DNA of 64,000 bases. It comes from Catellatospora tritici. Its GTDB lineage: Bacteria > Actinomycetota > Actinomycetes > Mycobacteriales > Micromonosporaceae. Both the position numbers and the translations under genes were made by a program. The stretch lies in the NCBI RefSeq assembly GCF_019083965.1, contig NZ_JAHRCY010000027.1, forward strand, positions 38,778 through 102,777, given 5' to 3'. The notes beneath the pieces are model-generated. The model did no database searches. It was not told the DNA's origin and saw only the letters and a program-made list of their open reading frames with translations. Below, in pieces: positions 46,392-54,231 of this stretch. How positions within the stretch are numbered: position 1 is the stretch's first letter; each line of letters starts with the position of its first letter.

Positions 46392-47521
46392 GCCGGACCG
46401 TCCAGGGCCGAACCGTCGAGGTAGGCGGCGAACCGGGCCGCGGCCAGGTCCGGGTCGGCCAGCACGCCCGCCTGCCCGGCCAGCGCGTACAGCTCGGTCA
46501 GGTGCTCGCGGGAGCGCGCCGTCTCCTGCCCGCCGACCATCCGGAACCGCTCCTGGTGCCCGTTGAGCCAGGCCAGGAAGACGATGCCGGTCTTGTAGTG
46601 GTAGGTCGGCGTGCCGAAGATGTGCCGGGCCAGCGGCACGGTCGGGTCCAGGATCGCCCGGAACCCGACAGTGTCCCCGGCGTCCAACCTTGCCAGCGCC
46701 TTGGCCGCGGGCACCGCGAGCGCGTCGAAGATGCCCAGCAGCGCGTCGGAGTGGCCCTGCTCGTCGCCCGCGATGAGCTGCGGGTAGTTGAAGTCGTCGC
46801 CGGTGTAGAGGCGCACCCCGGCGGGCAGCGCGCGGCGGATGGCGATCTCACGGTCGGCGTCCAGCAGCGACACCTTGATGCCGTCGATCTTCGAGGCGTT
46901 GGCGTGGATCAGCTCCAGCACGCTCACCGTGGCGGCGTCCAGGTCGGGCGAGCCCCAGTAGCCCGCCAGCGCCGGGTCGAACATGTCGCCCAGCCAGTGC
47001 AGGATCACCGGTCGGTCGGCCTGGGCCAGCAGCTTGCCGTAGACGGCGTGGTAGTCGGCCGGACCCTGGGCGGCCGCGGCCAGGGCCCGCGACGCCATCA
47101 GGATGACCCTCGCGCCGGCTTCCTGCACGACCTCCAGCTGCTCGGCGTAGGCCGCCTCGATCTCAGCCAGGCTGTGCGTGCCCGGCGTGAGCTGGTCGGT
47201 GCCCGCGCCGCAGGCCAGCAGCCCGCCGACCGCGCGCGCCTGCGCGCCGCTGCGCCGGATCAGCTCCCGCGTCGCCGCCCAGTCCAGGCCCATGCCGCGC
47301 TGGGCGGTGTCCATCGCGTCGGCGATGCCCAGGCCCAGCGACCACAGGTGGTGCCGGAACGCCATGGTCGCGTCCCAGTCCACCACGGCGGGTCGACCCG
47401 GCCCGTTGTCGGCGTCAGGGTCGGCCACCACGTGCGCGGCCGCGTAGAAGATCCGCGAACGCACGGCGCCGCCGGGTTCGCCGTCGCGGGCCTCGCCGTG
47501 CTCACCACTCGCTGCGCTCAC
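46388..47521 (-). CDS. DUF993 (dihydrodipicolinate-synthase-like) protein
   Basis: A 377-residue TIM-barrel protein with GAGTDQLTPGTHSLAEIEAA, VILHWLGDMFDPALAGYWG, KIDGIKVSLLD and LYTGDDFNYPQLI. A Lys in GIKVS sits where class I aldolases carry the Schiff-base Lys. DUF993 members cluster with Gfo/Idh/MocA enzymes and isomerases in sugar catabolism, but their reaction is unproven. It is coupled on both sides by four-base overlaps. An aldolase-like carbon-carbon cleavage is my inference. Confidence 0.8.
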   Translation of the reverse strand: MSAASGEHGEARDGEPGGAVRSRIFYAAAHVVADPDADNGPGRPAVVDWDATMAFRHHLWSLGLGIADAMDTAQRGMGLDWAATRELIRRSGAQARAVGGLLACGAGTDQLTPGTHSLAEIEAAYAEQLEVVQEAGARVILMASRALAAAAQGPADYHAVYGKLLAQADRPVILHWLGDMFDPALAGYWGSPDLDAATVSVLELIHANASKIDGIKVSLLDADREIAIRRALPAGVRLYTGDDFNYPQLIAGDEQGHSDALLGIFDALAVPAAKALARLDAGDTVGFRAILDPTVPLARHIFGTPTYHYKTGIVFLAWLNGHQERFRMVGGQETARSREHLTELYALAGQAGVLADPDLAAARFAAYLDGSALDGPA

Positions 47522-48663
47522 AGGTCACCGACCATTACCTTGCGACCCTCGCGGGCAGACTGCAGGCCCAGTTCGGCCAGCTGCACGCCGCGGGCGCCCG
47601 CGTACAGGTCGTGGTGGTACGGCGCGTCGGCGACCACGTGGGCGAGGAACTCCTCCCACTGGCGCTTGAAGCCGTTGTCGTACACGTCGTTCTCGGGCAG
47701 CGTGCTCCACTGGTCCCGGAAGTCGTGGCTGACCGGCAGGTCGGGGTTCCACACCGGCTTGGGGGTGGTGGCCCGGTGCTGCACGCGGCAGTCGCGCAGC
47801 CCCGCCACGGCGCTGCCCTCGGTGCCGTCGACGTGGAAGGTGACCAGCTCGGTGCGGTCCACCCGGGTGGTCCACGAGCTGTTGACCGAGGCGACGATCC
47901 CGCCCTCCAGCTCCAGCACGGCGTACGCGGCGTCGTCGGCCGTGGCCGGGTAGGCGTTGCCCTGCTCGTCCCAGCGGGTCGGGATGTGCGTGGCGGCCTG
48001 GGCGTAGACCGAGCGCACCGGGGCGATCACGTGGTCGAGCACGTAGCGCCAGTGCGGGAACATGTCCAGGATGATGCCGCCGCCGTCCTGCGCCCGGTAG
48101 TTCCAGCTGGGGCGCTGCGCGGCCTGCCAGTCGCCCTCGAACACCCAGTAGCCGAACTCGACGCGCACCGACAGGATGCGGCCGAAGAAGCCGGACTCGA
48201 CCAGGCGGCGCAGTTTGAGCAGGCCCGGCAGGTACAGCTTGTCGGCGACCACGCCGTGCTTGATCCCGGCGGCCCTGGCCTCGTCGGCCAGCGCGACGGC
48301 CTCGGCCAGCGACTCGGCCGTCGGCTTCTCGGTGTAGATGTGCTTACCGGCGGCGATCGCCTGGCGCAGCGCGGTGACCCGGGCGGTGGTCACCTGCGCG
48401 TCGAAGTAGATCTCGTTGGTGTCGTCGGCCAGCGCCTCGGCCAGGTCGGTGGTGTAGCGGGTGAGTCCGTGCGTGGCGGCCAGCTGCTCCAGCTTGGCGG
48501 CGTTGCGGCCGACGAGCACCGGCTCGGGCCACACCACGGTGCCGTCGGGCAGGGTCAGGCCGCCCTGCTCGCGGATGGCCAGGATGGACCGCACCAGGTG
48601 CTGGCGGTAACCCATCCGTCCGGTGACACCGTTCATGACGATGCCGACTGATCTGCGGTCCAT
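47518..48663 (-). CDS. Gfo/Idh/MocA family oxidoreductase
   Basis: A 381-residue protein from ATG 48663 with GAGGAG upstream. The Rossmann N-domain (GIVMNGVTGRMG) binds NAD(P). The catalytic-region motif TEKPTAES is near residue 140, and a C-terminal beta-sheet domain follows. Such enzymes oxidise sugars, inositols or sugar acids. It is the first gene of the operon under the palindromic operator and is divergent from the lacI-type gene. Confidence 0.88.
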   Translation of the reverse strand: MDRRSVGIVMNGVTGRMGYRQHLVRSILAIREQGGLTLPDGTVVWPEPVLVGRNAAKLEQLAATHGLTRYTTDLAEALADDTNEIYFDAQVTTARVTALRQAIAAGKHIYTEKPTAESLAEAVALADEARAAGIKHGVVADKLYLPGLLKLRRLVESGFFGRILSVRVEFGYWVFEGDWQAAQRPSWNYRAQDGGGIILDMFPHWRYVLDHVIAPVRSVYAQAATHIPTRWDEQGNAYPATADDAAYAVLELEGGIVASVNSSWTTRVDRTELVTFHVDGTEGSAVAGLRDCRVQHRATTPKPVWNPDLPVSHDFRDQWSTLPENDVYDNGFKRQWEEFLAHVVADAPYHHDLYAGARGVQLAELGLQSAREGRKVMVGDL

Positions 48664-48700
48664 GCTGCGCTCCTCGGCGGAGAGATCGGGGGAGGAGGGT

Positions 48701-48714
48701 GGAAAGCGCTTTCC
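48701..48714. promoter_or_regulatory. LacI-family operator
   Basis: GGAAAGCGCTTTCC is a perfect 14-base palindrome centred on CG, the classic LacI/GalR operator form. It lies in the 76-base divergent gap between the oxidoreductase start (48663) and the repressor start (48740), so it can control both directions. Confidence 0.85.
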
Positions 48715-48739
48715 GCCCGCGAGGCGGTACCCTACGCGC

Positions 48740-49759
48740 ATGCCCAGAACCTCGTCAACCAGACCGCCCGGCAGCGCCGCCACGCTGCAGCAGGTCGCGA
48801 CCGCCGCGGGCGTGTCGCTGGCCACCGCCTCCCGGGTCCTGCACGGCAGCGGCGGTCGCCGGGTCGCCGAGGAGCTGGCCGAGCGGGTCACCGCCGCCGC
48901 CGCCGAGCTGCGCTACGTCGCCCACGCCCCCGCGCAGTCGCTGGCGCGCTCGCGCAGCACGGTCGTCGGCGTGCTGGTGCACGACATCGCCGACCCGTAC
49001 TTCGCCGCCATCGCGGCCGGGGCGATGCAGGTCGCCCGCGAGCACGACCTGATGGTGCTGGTCGCCAACACGTTCCGCGATCCCGCGCTGGAGCGCGACT
49101 ACCTGGCCCGGCTGCGCGCGCAGCGGGCACGGGCGGTGCTGCTGGCCGGTTCGGCGTTCGCGGGCGAGCCGTTCGCCGAGGAGCTGGCCGGATTCGCCGC
49201 CGCGGGTGGCCGGGTGGCCGCGATCGGCGCCCGGGGCGAGGGCATCGACACCGTCGAGCCCGACCACGCCGGGGGCGGCCGCCTGGTGGCCGAGCACCTG
49301 ACCGCGCTCGGTCACCGCGAGATCGGTGTGGTCACCGGTCCGGCGGGGCTGGCCACGGTGGCCCAGCGGCTGTCCGGGTTCACCGAGGTCGTGGCGAGCC
49401 CGCACGTGGTGGGGGCCGACTTCACCCGCGAGGGTGGGCGGGCGGCCGCGCACGAGCTGCTGCGGGCGTACCCCCGGATCACCGCGCTCTTCGCCCTCAA
49501 CGACCTGATGGCCGCCGGAGTGCTGGCCGCGCTGCGCGAGGCCGGCCGGTCGGTGCCCGGCGAGGTGTCGGTGGTCGGCTTCGACGACCTGCCGGTCGCG
49601 ACCGACCTGACCCCGGGCCTGACCACGGTACGGCTCGACCTGGCCGGGATCGGCGCGCAGGCGATGCGGTTGATGCTCGACGACGAGCCCGGCGGCCGGA
49701 CCTGTCCCGCCCCGGCTGAGCTGGTCATCCGGGCGAGTACAGGTCCCGTGCGGTCCTGA
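48740..49759 (+). CDS. LacI family transcriptional repressor
   Basis: A 339-residue protein. The HTH (TLQQVATAAGVSLATASRVLHG) lies at residues ~15-38 with a hinge near 60. The periplasmic-binding-like effector domain contains GVLVHDIADPYFAAIAAG, GHREIGVVTGP, FALNDLMAAGVL and VVGFDDLPVA. It likely binds the palindrome upstream and is released by a sugar metabolite of the divergent operon. Earlier in-frame starts would overlap the operator, so ATG 48740 is preferred. Confidence 0.92.
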   Translation: MPRTSSTRPPGSAATLQQVATAAGVSLATASRVLHGSGGRRVAEELAERVTAAAAELRYVAHAPAQSLARSRSTVVGVLVHDIADPYFAAIAAGAMQVAREHDLMVLVANTFRDPALERDYLARLRAQRARAVLLAGSAFAGEPFAEELAGFAAAGGRVAAIGARGEGIDTVEPDHAGGGRLVAEHLTALGHREIGVVTGPAGLATVAQRLSGFTEVVASPHVVGADFTREGGRAAAHELLRAYPRITALFALNDLMAAGVLAALREAGRSVPGEVSVVGFDDLPVATDLTPGLTTVRLDLAGIGAQAMRLMLDDEPGGRTCPAPAELVIRASTGPVRS

Positions 49760-49854
49760 CCCGCGGCGGCGCGTCGCCTTGGACCCGTTCTGACGTGCGC
49801 GAATAGTGACTCTGGGTAGTCAGTCGAATGCGCTGACGTCATCGGAGGTACTGC

Positions 49855-50571
49855 ATGCGACGTCTCCACAGCTCGCTCGCCAGGCCGACGCCTCGGCTCG
49901 TCGCCGCCGCAGGGGCGGCGACGCTGACCCTGGTCCTGTCGGTCCTGGCCACCGTCGGTCTCGGCGAGCGGCCCACCGGGAGCTGGGCCAACCCAGCCCT
50001 GCGGGCGGCCGAGACGGTTCAGATCAACTCGGGCAACGTGCCGACCACGGCCATCGCCTTCAAACCCGAAGGTCACGACTGCGACCCGAACTTCGGGGGC
50101 GGCCCCCTGCCCGGGATGGACATCTGGGTCTTCAACCTGCCCGGCAACCATGCCACCTCGGGCGACTTCACCAAGCTCACGCTGACCTACAGCGTCCCGA
50201 ACGACGGCACCGCCGTGGTCACCATCCCCGACGACGGCGGCGCCATCGTGCTGAGCGGCACCAGCAAGGCGTGGATCGCCATCCCGGCCGGGTGGACGTT
50301 GACCGCGGCGTCGGCCGACATCACCGGTGACGCGGACTTCTTCGTCCTCACCCACACCTGTCCGGCGGCCGGGACCACACCCTCGCCATCGGCCTCGCCG
50401 TCGGTGCGGCCCTCGGTGTCGGCGTCGCCCTTCGGTGGCCCTTCGTCCACGCCGTCGGCTTCAGCGTCAGCCTCGCCGTCACCGTACGGAGGAAAGTACA
50501 AGCCGCGTCCGCTGGCCGAATCGGTGCGCCCGTCGGCGTTCTGGCTGTGGATGTACCGGGTGCTGTTCTGA
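49855..50571 (+). CDS. Secreted Ser/Pro-tailed protein of unknown function
   Basis: A 238-residue protein with GGAGG 10 bases before the ATG. A signal sequence or anchor spans residues ~14-37. A beta-rich domain with two Cys (DCDPNFGGG … THTCPAAG) follows. Then comes a 60-residue Ser/Pro/Ala repeat (SPSASPSVRPSVSASP) and a C-terminal aromatic segment (SAFWLWMYRVLF). The tail motif is also kept in the decayed copy at 50730-51079. The protein lies outside the membrane or is embedded through the tail. No known family is recognised. Confidence 0.65.
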   Translation: MRRLHSSLARPTPRLVAAAGAATLTLVLSVLATVGLGERPTGSWANPALRAAETVQINSGNVPTTAIAFKPEGHDCDPNFGGGPLPGMDIWVFNLPGNHATSGDFTKLTLTYSVPNDGTAVVTIPDDGGAIVLSGTSKAWIAIPAGWTLTAASADITGDADFFVLTHTCPAAGTTPSPSASPSVRPSVSASPFGGPSSTPSASASASPSPYGGKYKPRPLAESVRPSAFWLWMYRVLF

Positions 50572-50631
50572 CCCTGCCCCAGCCCCTGCCCCTGCCCCAG
50601 CCCTTCGCCCCGAAGCATCGGCCGGGCAGTT

Positions 50632-50680
50632 AAGAAGGGCCCCTTCTATATCGGAAAGCGATAAGAAGGGGCCATTCCTT
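50632..50680. repeat. Family C palindromic repeat, copy 2
   Basis: TAAGAAGGGCCCCTTCT and AAGAAGGGGCCATTCCTT flank an inner pair TATCG/CGATA. It lies downstream of the secreted protein gene and may terminate it. Compare copy 1 at 1992-2070. Confidence 0.75.
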
Positions 50681-50729
50681 CGCTTGGGCGCTTTGGCGCG
50701 GTGTGGCGGGGCGGGGTGGTGGTGGCGCG

Positions 50730-51079
50730 GAGCTGGTGATAGCACTGTGGGTGGTTGGCGGCGGCAACCAGCACGTGCAGCTGCCCGGGTCGAGCGGCGG
50801 GATCGACCCGGGCACGGCATGGGCGTGGACGTCCGCCGGGTGAAAGCTCACCGAAGGCAGCGCCGACGTCGCCGGTGACGGCCTGCCGTTCCAGCTGGTC
50901 GTGGCCTGCGCCGCGATCGCCGCCTCACCCTCGGCTTCGCCGATCGGCGGCGAGCCTTCGCCCTCGGTCTCGCCCTCGGTCTCGGCGTCGGCGTACGGCG
51001 GCGGGTACCGGCCGCGGCGCGGGTGCTGCCGGAGCACGCCTCCGCGTTCTGGCTCTGGGTGCACCGCGTCCTGTTCTGA
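50730..51079 (+). pseudogene. Decayed paralogue of the preceding secreted protein
   Basis: Translated pieces match the C-terminal half of the gene at 49855-50571. TSAG*KLTEGSADVAGD corresponds to PAGWTLTAASADITGD, the intact Trp being replaced by a TGA stop at 50841. The Ser/Pro tail SPSASPIGGEPSPSVSPSVS follows in the same frame. After a frameshift near 51010 the tail SAFWLWVHRVLF ends at TGA 51077. The N-terminal half and signal are missing. A tandem duplicate has therefore degenerated. Confidence 0.75.
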
Positions 51080-51149
51080 GGATGATCGCGGATTGTGGAC
51101 GCTGGGTGCTGCCAGGGCAGCACCCAGCGTCCACAATTTCAGATCATCC
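51080..51149. terminator. Very strong nested hairpin terminator
   Basis: A perfect 22-bp stem (ATTGTGGACGCTGGGTGCTG at 51092 and its complement ending 51137) is enclosed by a second pair, GGATGATC/GATCATCC. The right edge overlaps the stop codon of the minus-strand dehydratase. It separates the pseudogene from that convergent gene. Confidence 0.85.
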
Positions 51150-52088
51150 TCCCGCCGTGATCGTGGCGGGGTCGGTGTTGGCGCCGCACAACACCACCAC
51201 GACGCGTTCGCCCGGCTCGGGGACGTAGCCGCCCGACTCCAGCGCCGCCGGTGCGGCCGCGGCGCCGTGCTCGACCGCCAGTCGGCAGTCCTGCCAGAGC
51301 CGGGCCCGGGTGGCGACGATCGACTCGTCGGTGACCAGCACGCTGCGCACCCGGTGCGCGACCGCGATCTCGTATGCGATCGAGCCGATGCGGCGGGCGC
51401 CCAGCGAGTCGGCGGCGACCCCGGAGACCGCGACGTCGACCGGCCCGCCCGCGGCCAGGGCGTCGTGCAGCGTCGGAATCGTCTCCGGCTCGACCGCGAC
51501 CACGCCGGCCCGGCCGTCGAGACCGGCCGTGATCCCGGCGGCCAGGCCGCCTCCGCCGACCGACACGACGACCGTGTCGAAACCGTCGAGCTGGTCGAGC
51601 AGCTCCAGCGCGAGCGTGCCCTGACCAGCGACGACATCCTCCTGGTCGTACGCGTGGCAGAACAGCGCGCCGGTCTGCTCGGCGCGGACCACGGCCTGGG
51701 CGTAGGCCTCGGCGTACTCCTGGCCCACCGGGGCGACCTTGGCCCCGAGCTGGTGCAGCTTCGCGACCTTGGCGGCCGGCGCGGTCCGCGGCACGAAGAT
51801 CTCGGCGGTGAAGCCGAGTCGCCGCGCGGCGTAGGCGACCGCGATGCCCGCGTTGCCGCCGGACGCGGCGATCACCCCGGCACCCGGCCCGATGGTGCCC
51901 AGCTCGACCGCCCGCAGGATCCGGTTGAACGCCCCACGGGCCTTGAACGAGCCGGTGTGCTGGGTGAACTCCAGTTTGAACACCGTGTCGGCGCCCCACC
52001 GGCCGTCGGGTACCGCCAGCACCGGTGTGGTGCGTACGTACGGCGCGATGCGTCTGGCGGCGGTGACCACGTCGTCGAGGTTGAGCAT
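51144..52088 (-). CDS. Threonine/serine dehydratase-like PLP enzyme
   Basis: A 314-residue fold-type II PLP enzyme. The Schiff-base Lys is K49 in GSFKARGA. ASGGNAG binds the substrate carboxylate and GGGGLAAG binds the cofactor phosphate. It lacks a C-terminal regulatory ACT domain, so it resembles catabolic dehydratases or serine racemases (TdcB-like) rather than biosynthetic IlvA. It deaminates Thr/Ser or racemises Ser in the cytosol. It is a single gene. Confidence 0.87.
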   Translation of the reverse strand: MLNLDDVVTAARRIAPYVRTTPVLAVPDGRWGADTVFKLEFTQHTGSFKARGAFNRILRAVELGTIGPGAGVIAASGGNAGIAVAYAARRLGFTAEIFVPRTAPAAKVAKLHQLGAKVAPVGQEYAEAYAQAVVRAEQTGALFCHAYDQEDVVAGQGTLALELLDQLDGFDTVVVSVGGGGLAAGITAGLDGRAGVVAVEPETIPTLHDALAAGGPVDVAVSGVAADSLGARRIGSIAYEIAVAHRVRSVLVTDESIVATRARLWQDCRLAVEHGAAAAPAALESGGYVPEPGERVVVVLCGANTDPATITAGG

Positions 52089-52173
52089 GCTGCACCGTCC
52101 TGGCCACTCGATCCGGTTCGAGACAGGTTGACCAGCCTACTGCCGTGACCTCAGCCCGCCGCGTACGGCAACC

Positions 52174-53469
52174 TCAGCCCGCCGCGTACGGGAAGAGTCC
52201 GATCCGGGCGTGGTACTCGCCGCCGAGCTCGTCGGTGTCCGAGCCGACCAGTAGCCCGCGCGCCGACACCGCGAACGCGCGCACGCCCGCGCCCCGGCTT
52301 CGGGTCGGGTTCCACGGCAGCGCCAGCCCGGTGACCGGGTCGAGCGCGGCGATCCCGGGCCGGTCCACCGCGCCGGGCCCCCTGGTCTTCTGCCCGTACG
52401 TGTTGTCCTGCCAGAGCTGGTGGCCGCCGACGTAGACGGCCGGGCCGGTGACGGCGACCGCGTACAGCGAGTGGCCGCCGGTGTGGTTGACCCAGGTCGG
52501 GGCGTGCTCACCGGAGCCGGTCGCCTCGAACCGGGCCGCGGCGGTGCACGGCAGGTCGGGTCCGGAGTCGTGGCCGGTGGTCACCACCACGAACCAGCTG
52601 CCGTCGGGGGAGTAGTCGACGCCCCGGACGTAGCTGTCGAACCGGGAGTCGCAGCGGATGCCGTAGAACGGGGCGGTCCAGTCGGTCACCACCGCCTCGG
52701 GGCCGGTCACGTCGAGCATGACCACCTGTGACCGGGGCAGGCCGCGGGCGGAGTTGAAGTTGCCGATGGCGACCAGCCGGGTGCCGTCAGGGGACAGGGC
52801 CATCGCCTCGGTCCGGGGTGCGGTGCGGACCGGGTCGGCAAGTTCGGCGTCGAAGCCGGGGTCGACGGTGTCGGTGTCCAGGTCGAGGCGGGCCAGTCCG
52901 GCGCGGTGCGCGCCGCCGATCCAGTCGTACCAGCCACCGACGTAGAGGTCCGATCCGGACACCGCGAGGGTTCGCACGTCCCCGTCGACGCCGGAGCGCA
53001 GGCGGGAGGAGACCTCGCCGGTGGCCGGGTCGAGGCGGGCCAGCGAGCGGCGCCGCTGCCCGTTGACCTCGGTGAAGTTGCCGCCCACGAGCAGACTGCC
53101 GTCGGGGCCCTCAGCCAGGGCGAACACCGGGCCGTCCAGCTCCACCCGCAGATCGGTGACCTCGCCGTCGGACAGCCGGAACGCCATCAGGTTGCGGCGC
53201 GGCAGCATGGCCCGGCTGTGCGCCTGGGTGGTGCCGCCGAAGTCGCCGCCGACGTAGACGGTGTCGCCGACGACCGCCATGGCCCACACCGTGCCGTCGG
53301 TGATGTGCGGGGTCCAGTTGACCGGGTCGTCGGTGACTGTGTCGGGCATCGCGGGGGCCAGGCGGGCCCGGGGTGCGGTCGGTGCTTCTGCTGCTGCCGG
53401 TACGGCCTGCGCTGCTCCCGCGGGCAGCAGCAGGGACAGCACGGTAGAAAAGGTGAGAAAAGTGCGCAT
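52174..53469 (-). CDS. Secreted beta-propeller protein
   Basis: A 431-residue protein. The ATG at 53469 gives a signal peptide (RTFLTFSTVLSLLLPAGAAQA). Repeats such as VYVGGDF, LLVGGNFTEVNGQRR, LYVGGWYDWIGG and VYVGGHQL indicate a delta-60/NHL-like propeller of about seven blades. The cysteine pair near 330-350 may bridge a loop. It is presumably an extracellular binding protein. A 23-base direct repeat spans its stop codon (about 52148-52191). Confidence 0.75.
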   Translation of the reverse strand: MRTFLTFSTVLSLLLPAGAAQAVPAAAEAPTAPRARLAPAMPDTVTDDPVNWTPHITDGTVWAMAVVGDTVYVGGDFGGTTQAHSRAMLPRRNLMAFRLSDGEVTDLRVELDGPVFALAEGPDGSLLVGGNFTEVNGQRRRSLARLDPATGEVSSRLRSGVDGDVRTLAVSGSDLYVGGWYDWIGGAHRAGLARLDLDTDTVDPGFDAELADPVRTAPRTEAMALSPDGTRLVAIGNFNSARGLPRSQVVMLDVTGPEAVVTDWTAPFYGIRCDSRFDSYVRGVDYSPDGSWFVVVTTGHDSGPDLPCTAAARFEATGSGEHAPTWVNHTGGHSLYAVAVTGPAVYVGGHQLWQDNTYGQKTRGPGAVDRPGIAALDPVTGLALPWNPTRSRGAGVRAFAVSARGLLVGSDTDELGGEYHARIGLFPYAAG

Positions 53470-53550
53470 GAGCTCATGTTGCCCAGAACATGAACTTCCC
53501 GCATGAAAACCGGCGAATAACCGCGAACGGCTTTCGCGGCTCACCGTCCC

Positions 53551-53628
53551 CAAGACCACCCAGTTGCCCGGCAGTCGTGCGTATCTTGGGCGGTCATCCG
53601 CCCGATTGCCCGGCAACGTTGATGATCA
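53551..53628. repeat. Family B palindromic repeat, copy 3
   Basis: CAAGACCACCCAGTTGCCCG on the left and CCCGATTGCCCGGCAACG on the right flank a GTATCTTGGGCGG centre. It is more diverged than copies 1 and 2. It lies between the propeller gene start and the PIN gene stop. Confidence 0.75.
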
Positions 53629-53636
53629 GCGACCCG

Positions 53637-54023
53637 TCAGACCTGGCGGATCAGGTCGGGGCGCAGGAGTTTGCCCGCGAGGGCGGGTTCGGCGGTCAGG
53701 AGCGGGGTGTGGGTGACCGCCGCCAGCAGGCACGCGTGTGCCATGCCCAGCGTGCCCAGGAACCGGGCCAACCCGCCCACCGCCTGGGCGTCCCCGGCGG
53801 GCAGTGGTGCCACGGTCACCTGGCGCAGGGTGCGGAACACGTCCAGCAGCGGCTCGTCGGCGGCGTCGACGGCCCAGTACGCCTCGCTCAGGCACAGCGC
53901 GGGGACCAGCACCTGGTAGCCCGCGTCGTCGAGCGCGACGAGCTGCGCGGCGAACGCGACGTCGTCACCGGCCAGGTAGCGCCGGATCGCGCTGGCGTCG
54001 ACGATGCGCGCGACCGGTCTCAC
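53637..54023 (-). CDS. PIN-domain protein (putative VapC-like toxin)
   Basis: A 128-residue protein from a GTG start. The PIN core shows the first acidic residue in IVDASAIRRYL and the second in ALCLSEAYWAV. Near the C-terminus HTPLLTAEPAL has Glu where Asp is common. PIN toxins cleave RNA. The small gene upstream overlaps by four bases, the usual antitoxin-toxin arrangement. Activity is inferred only. Confidence 0.65.
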   Translation of the reverse strand: MRPVARIVDASAIRRYLAGDDVAFAAQLVALDDAGYQVLVPALCLSEAYWAVDAADEPLLDVFRTLRQVTVAPLPAGDAQAVGGLARFLGTLGMAHACLLAAVTHTPLLTAEPALAGKLLRPDLIRQV

Positions 54024-54208
54024 TCGGCGACCGCGCCGTACGCGGCCAGCAGCGGCGTGTAGTGCGCCCGCTGTTCGGCGACCCAGGCCGGGTCGGCGTG
54101 CAGCGCCCGCTCCTCCTCGAACTCCGCCCGCACCTCAGCCAGCACACCGGCCGGGATCTCGGGCAGCCCGAGCCGCCGCCGAACCTCCACATAGCTCTGC
54201 TCGCCCAT
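54020..54208 (-). CDS. Small putative antitoxin partner of PIN protein
   Basis: A 62-residue acidic protein, too short for routine calls. It starts MGEQSYVEVRRRLGLPE and ends GAVAE. It is mostly helical (VLAEVRAEFEEERALHADPAW). It overlaps the PIN gene by four bases (GTGA). No clear DNA-binding motif is present, so the antitoxin role rests on gene order. purC ends 24 bases upstream on the same strand. Confidence 0.5.
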   Translation of the reverse strand: MGEQSYVEVRRRLGLPEIPAGVLAEVRAEFEEERALHADPAWVAEQRAHYTPLLAAYGAVAE

Positions 54209-54231
54209 GTGTCCGAGGCTAGCGCGGCGTG

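Noticed and set aside
52148..52191. 23-base direct repeat across the propeller stop codon as a regulatory site
   Set aside because: It is a simple short duplication of the gene end. No further evidence of function.
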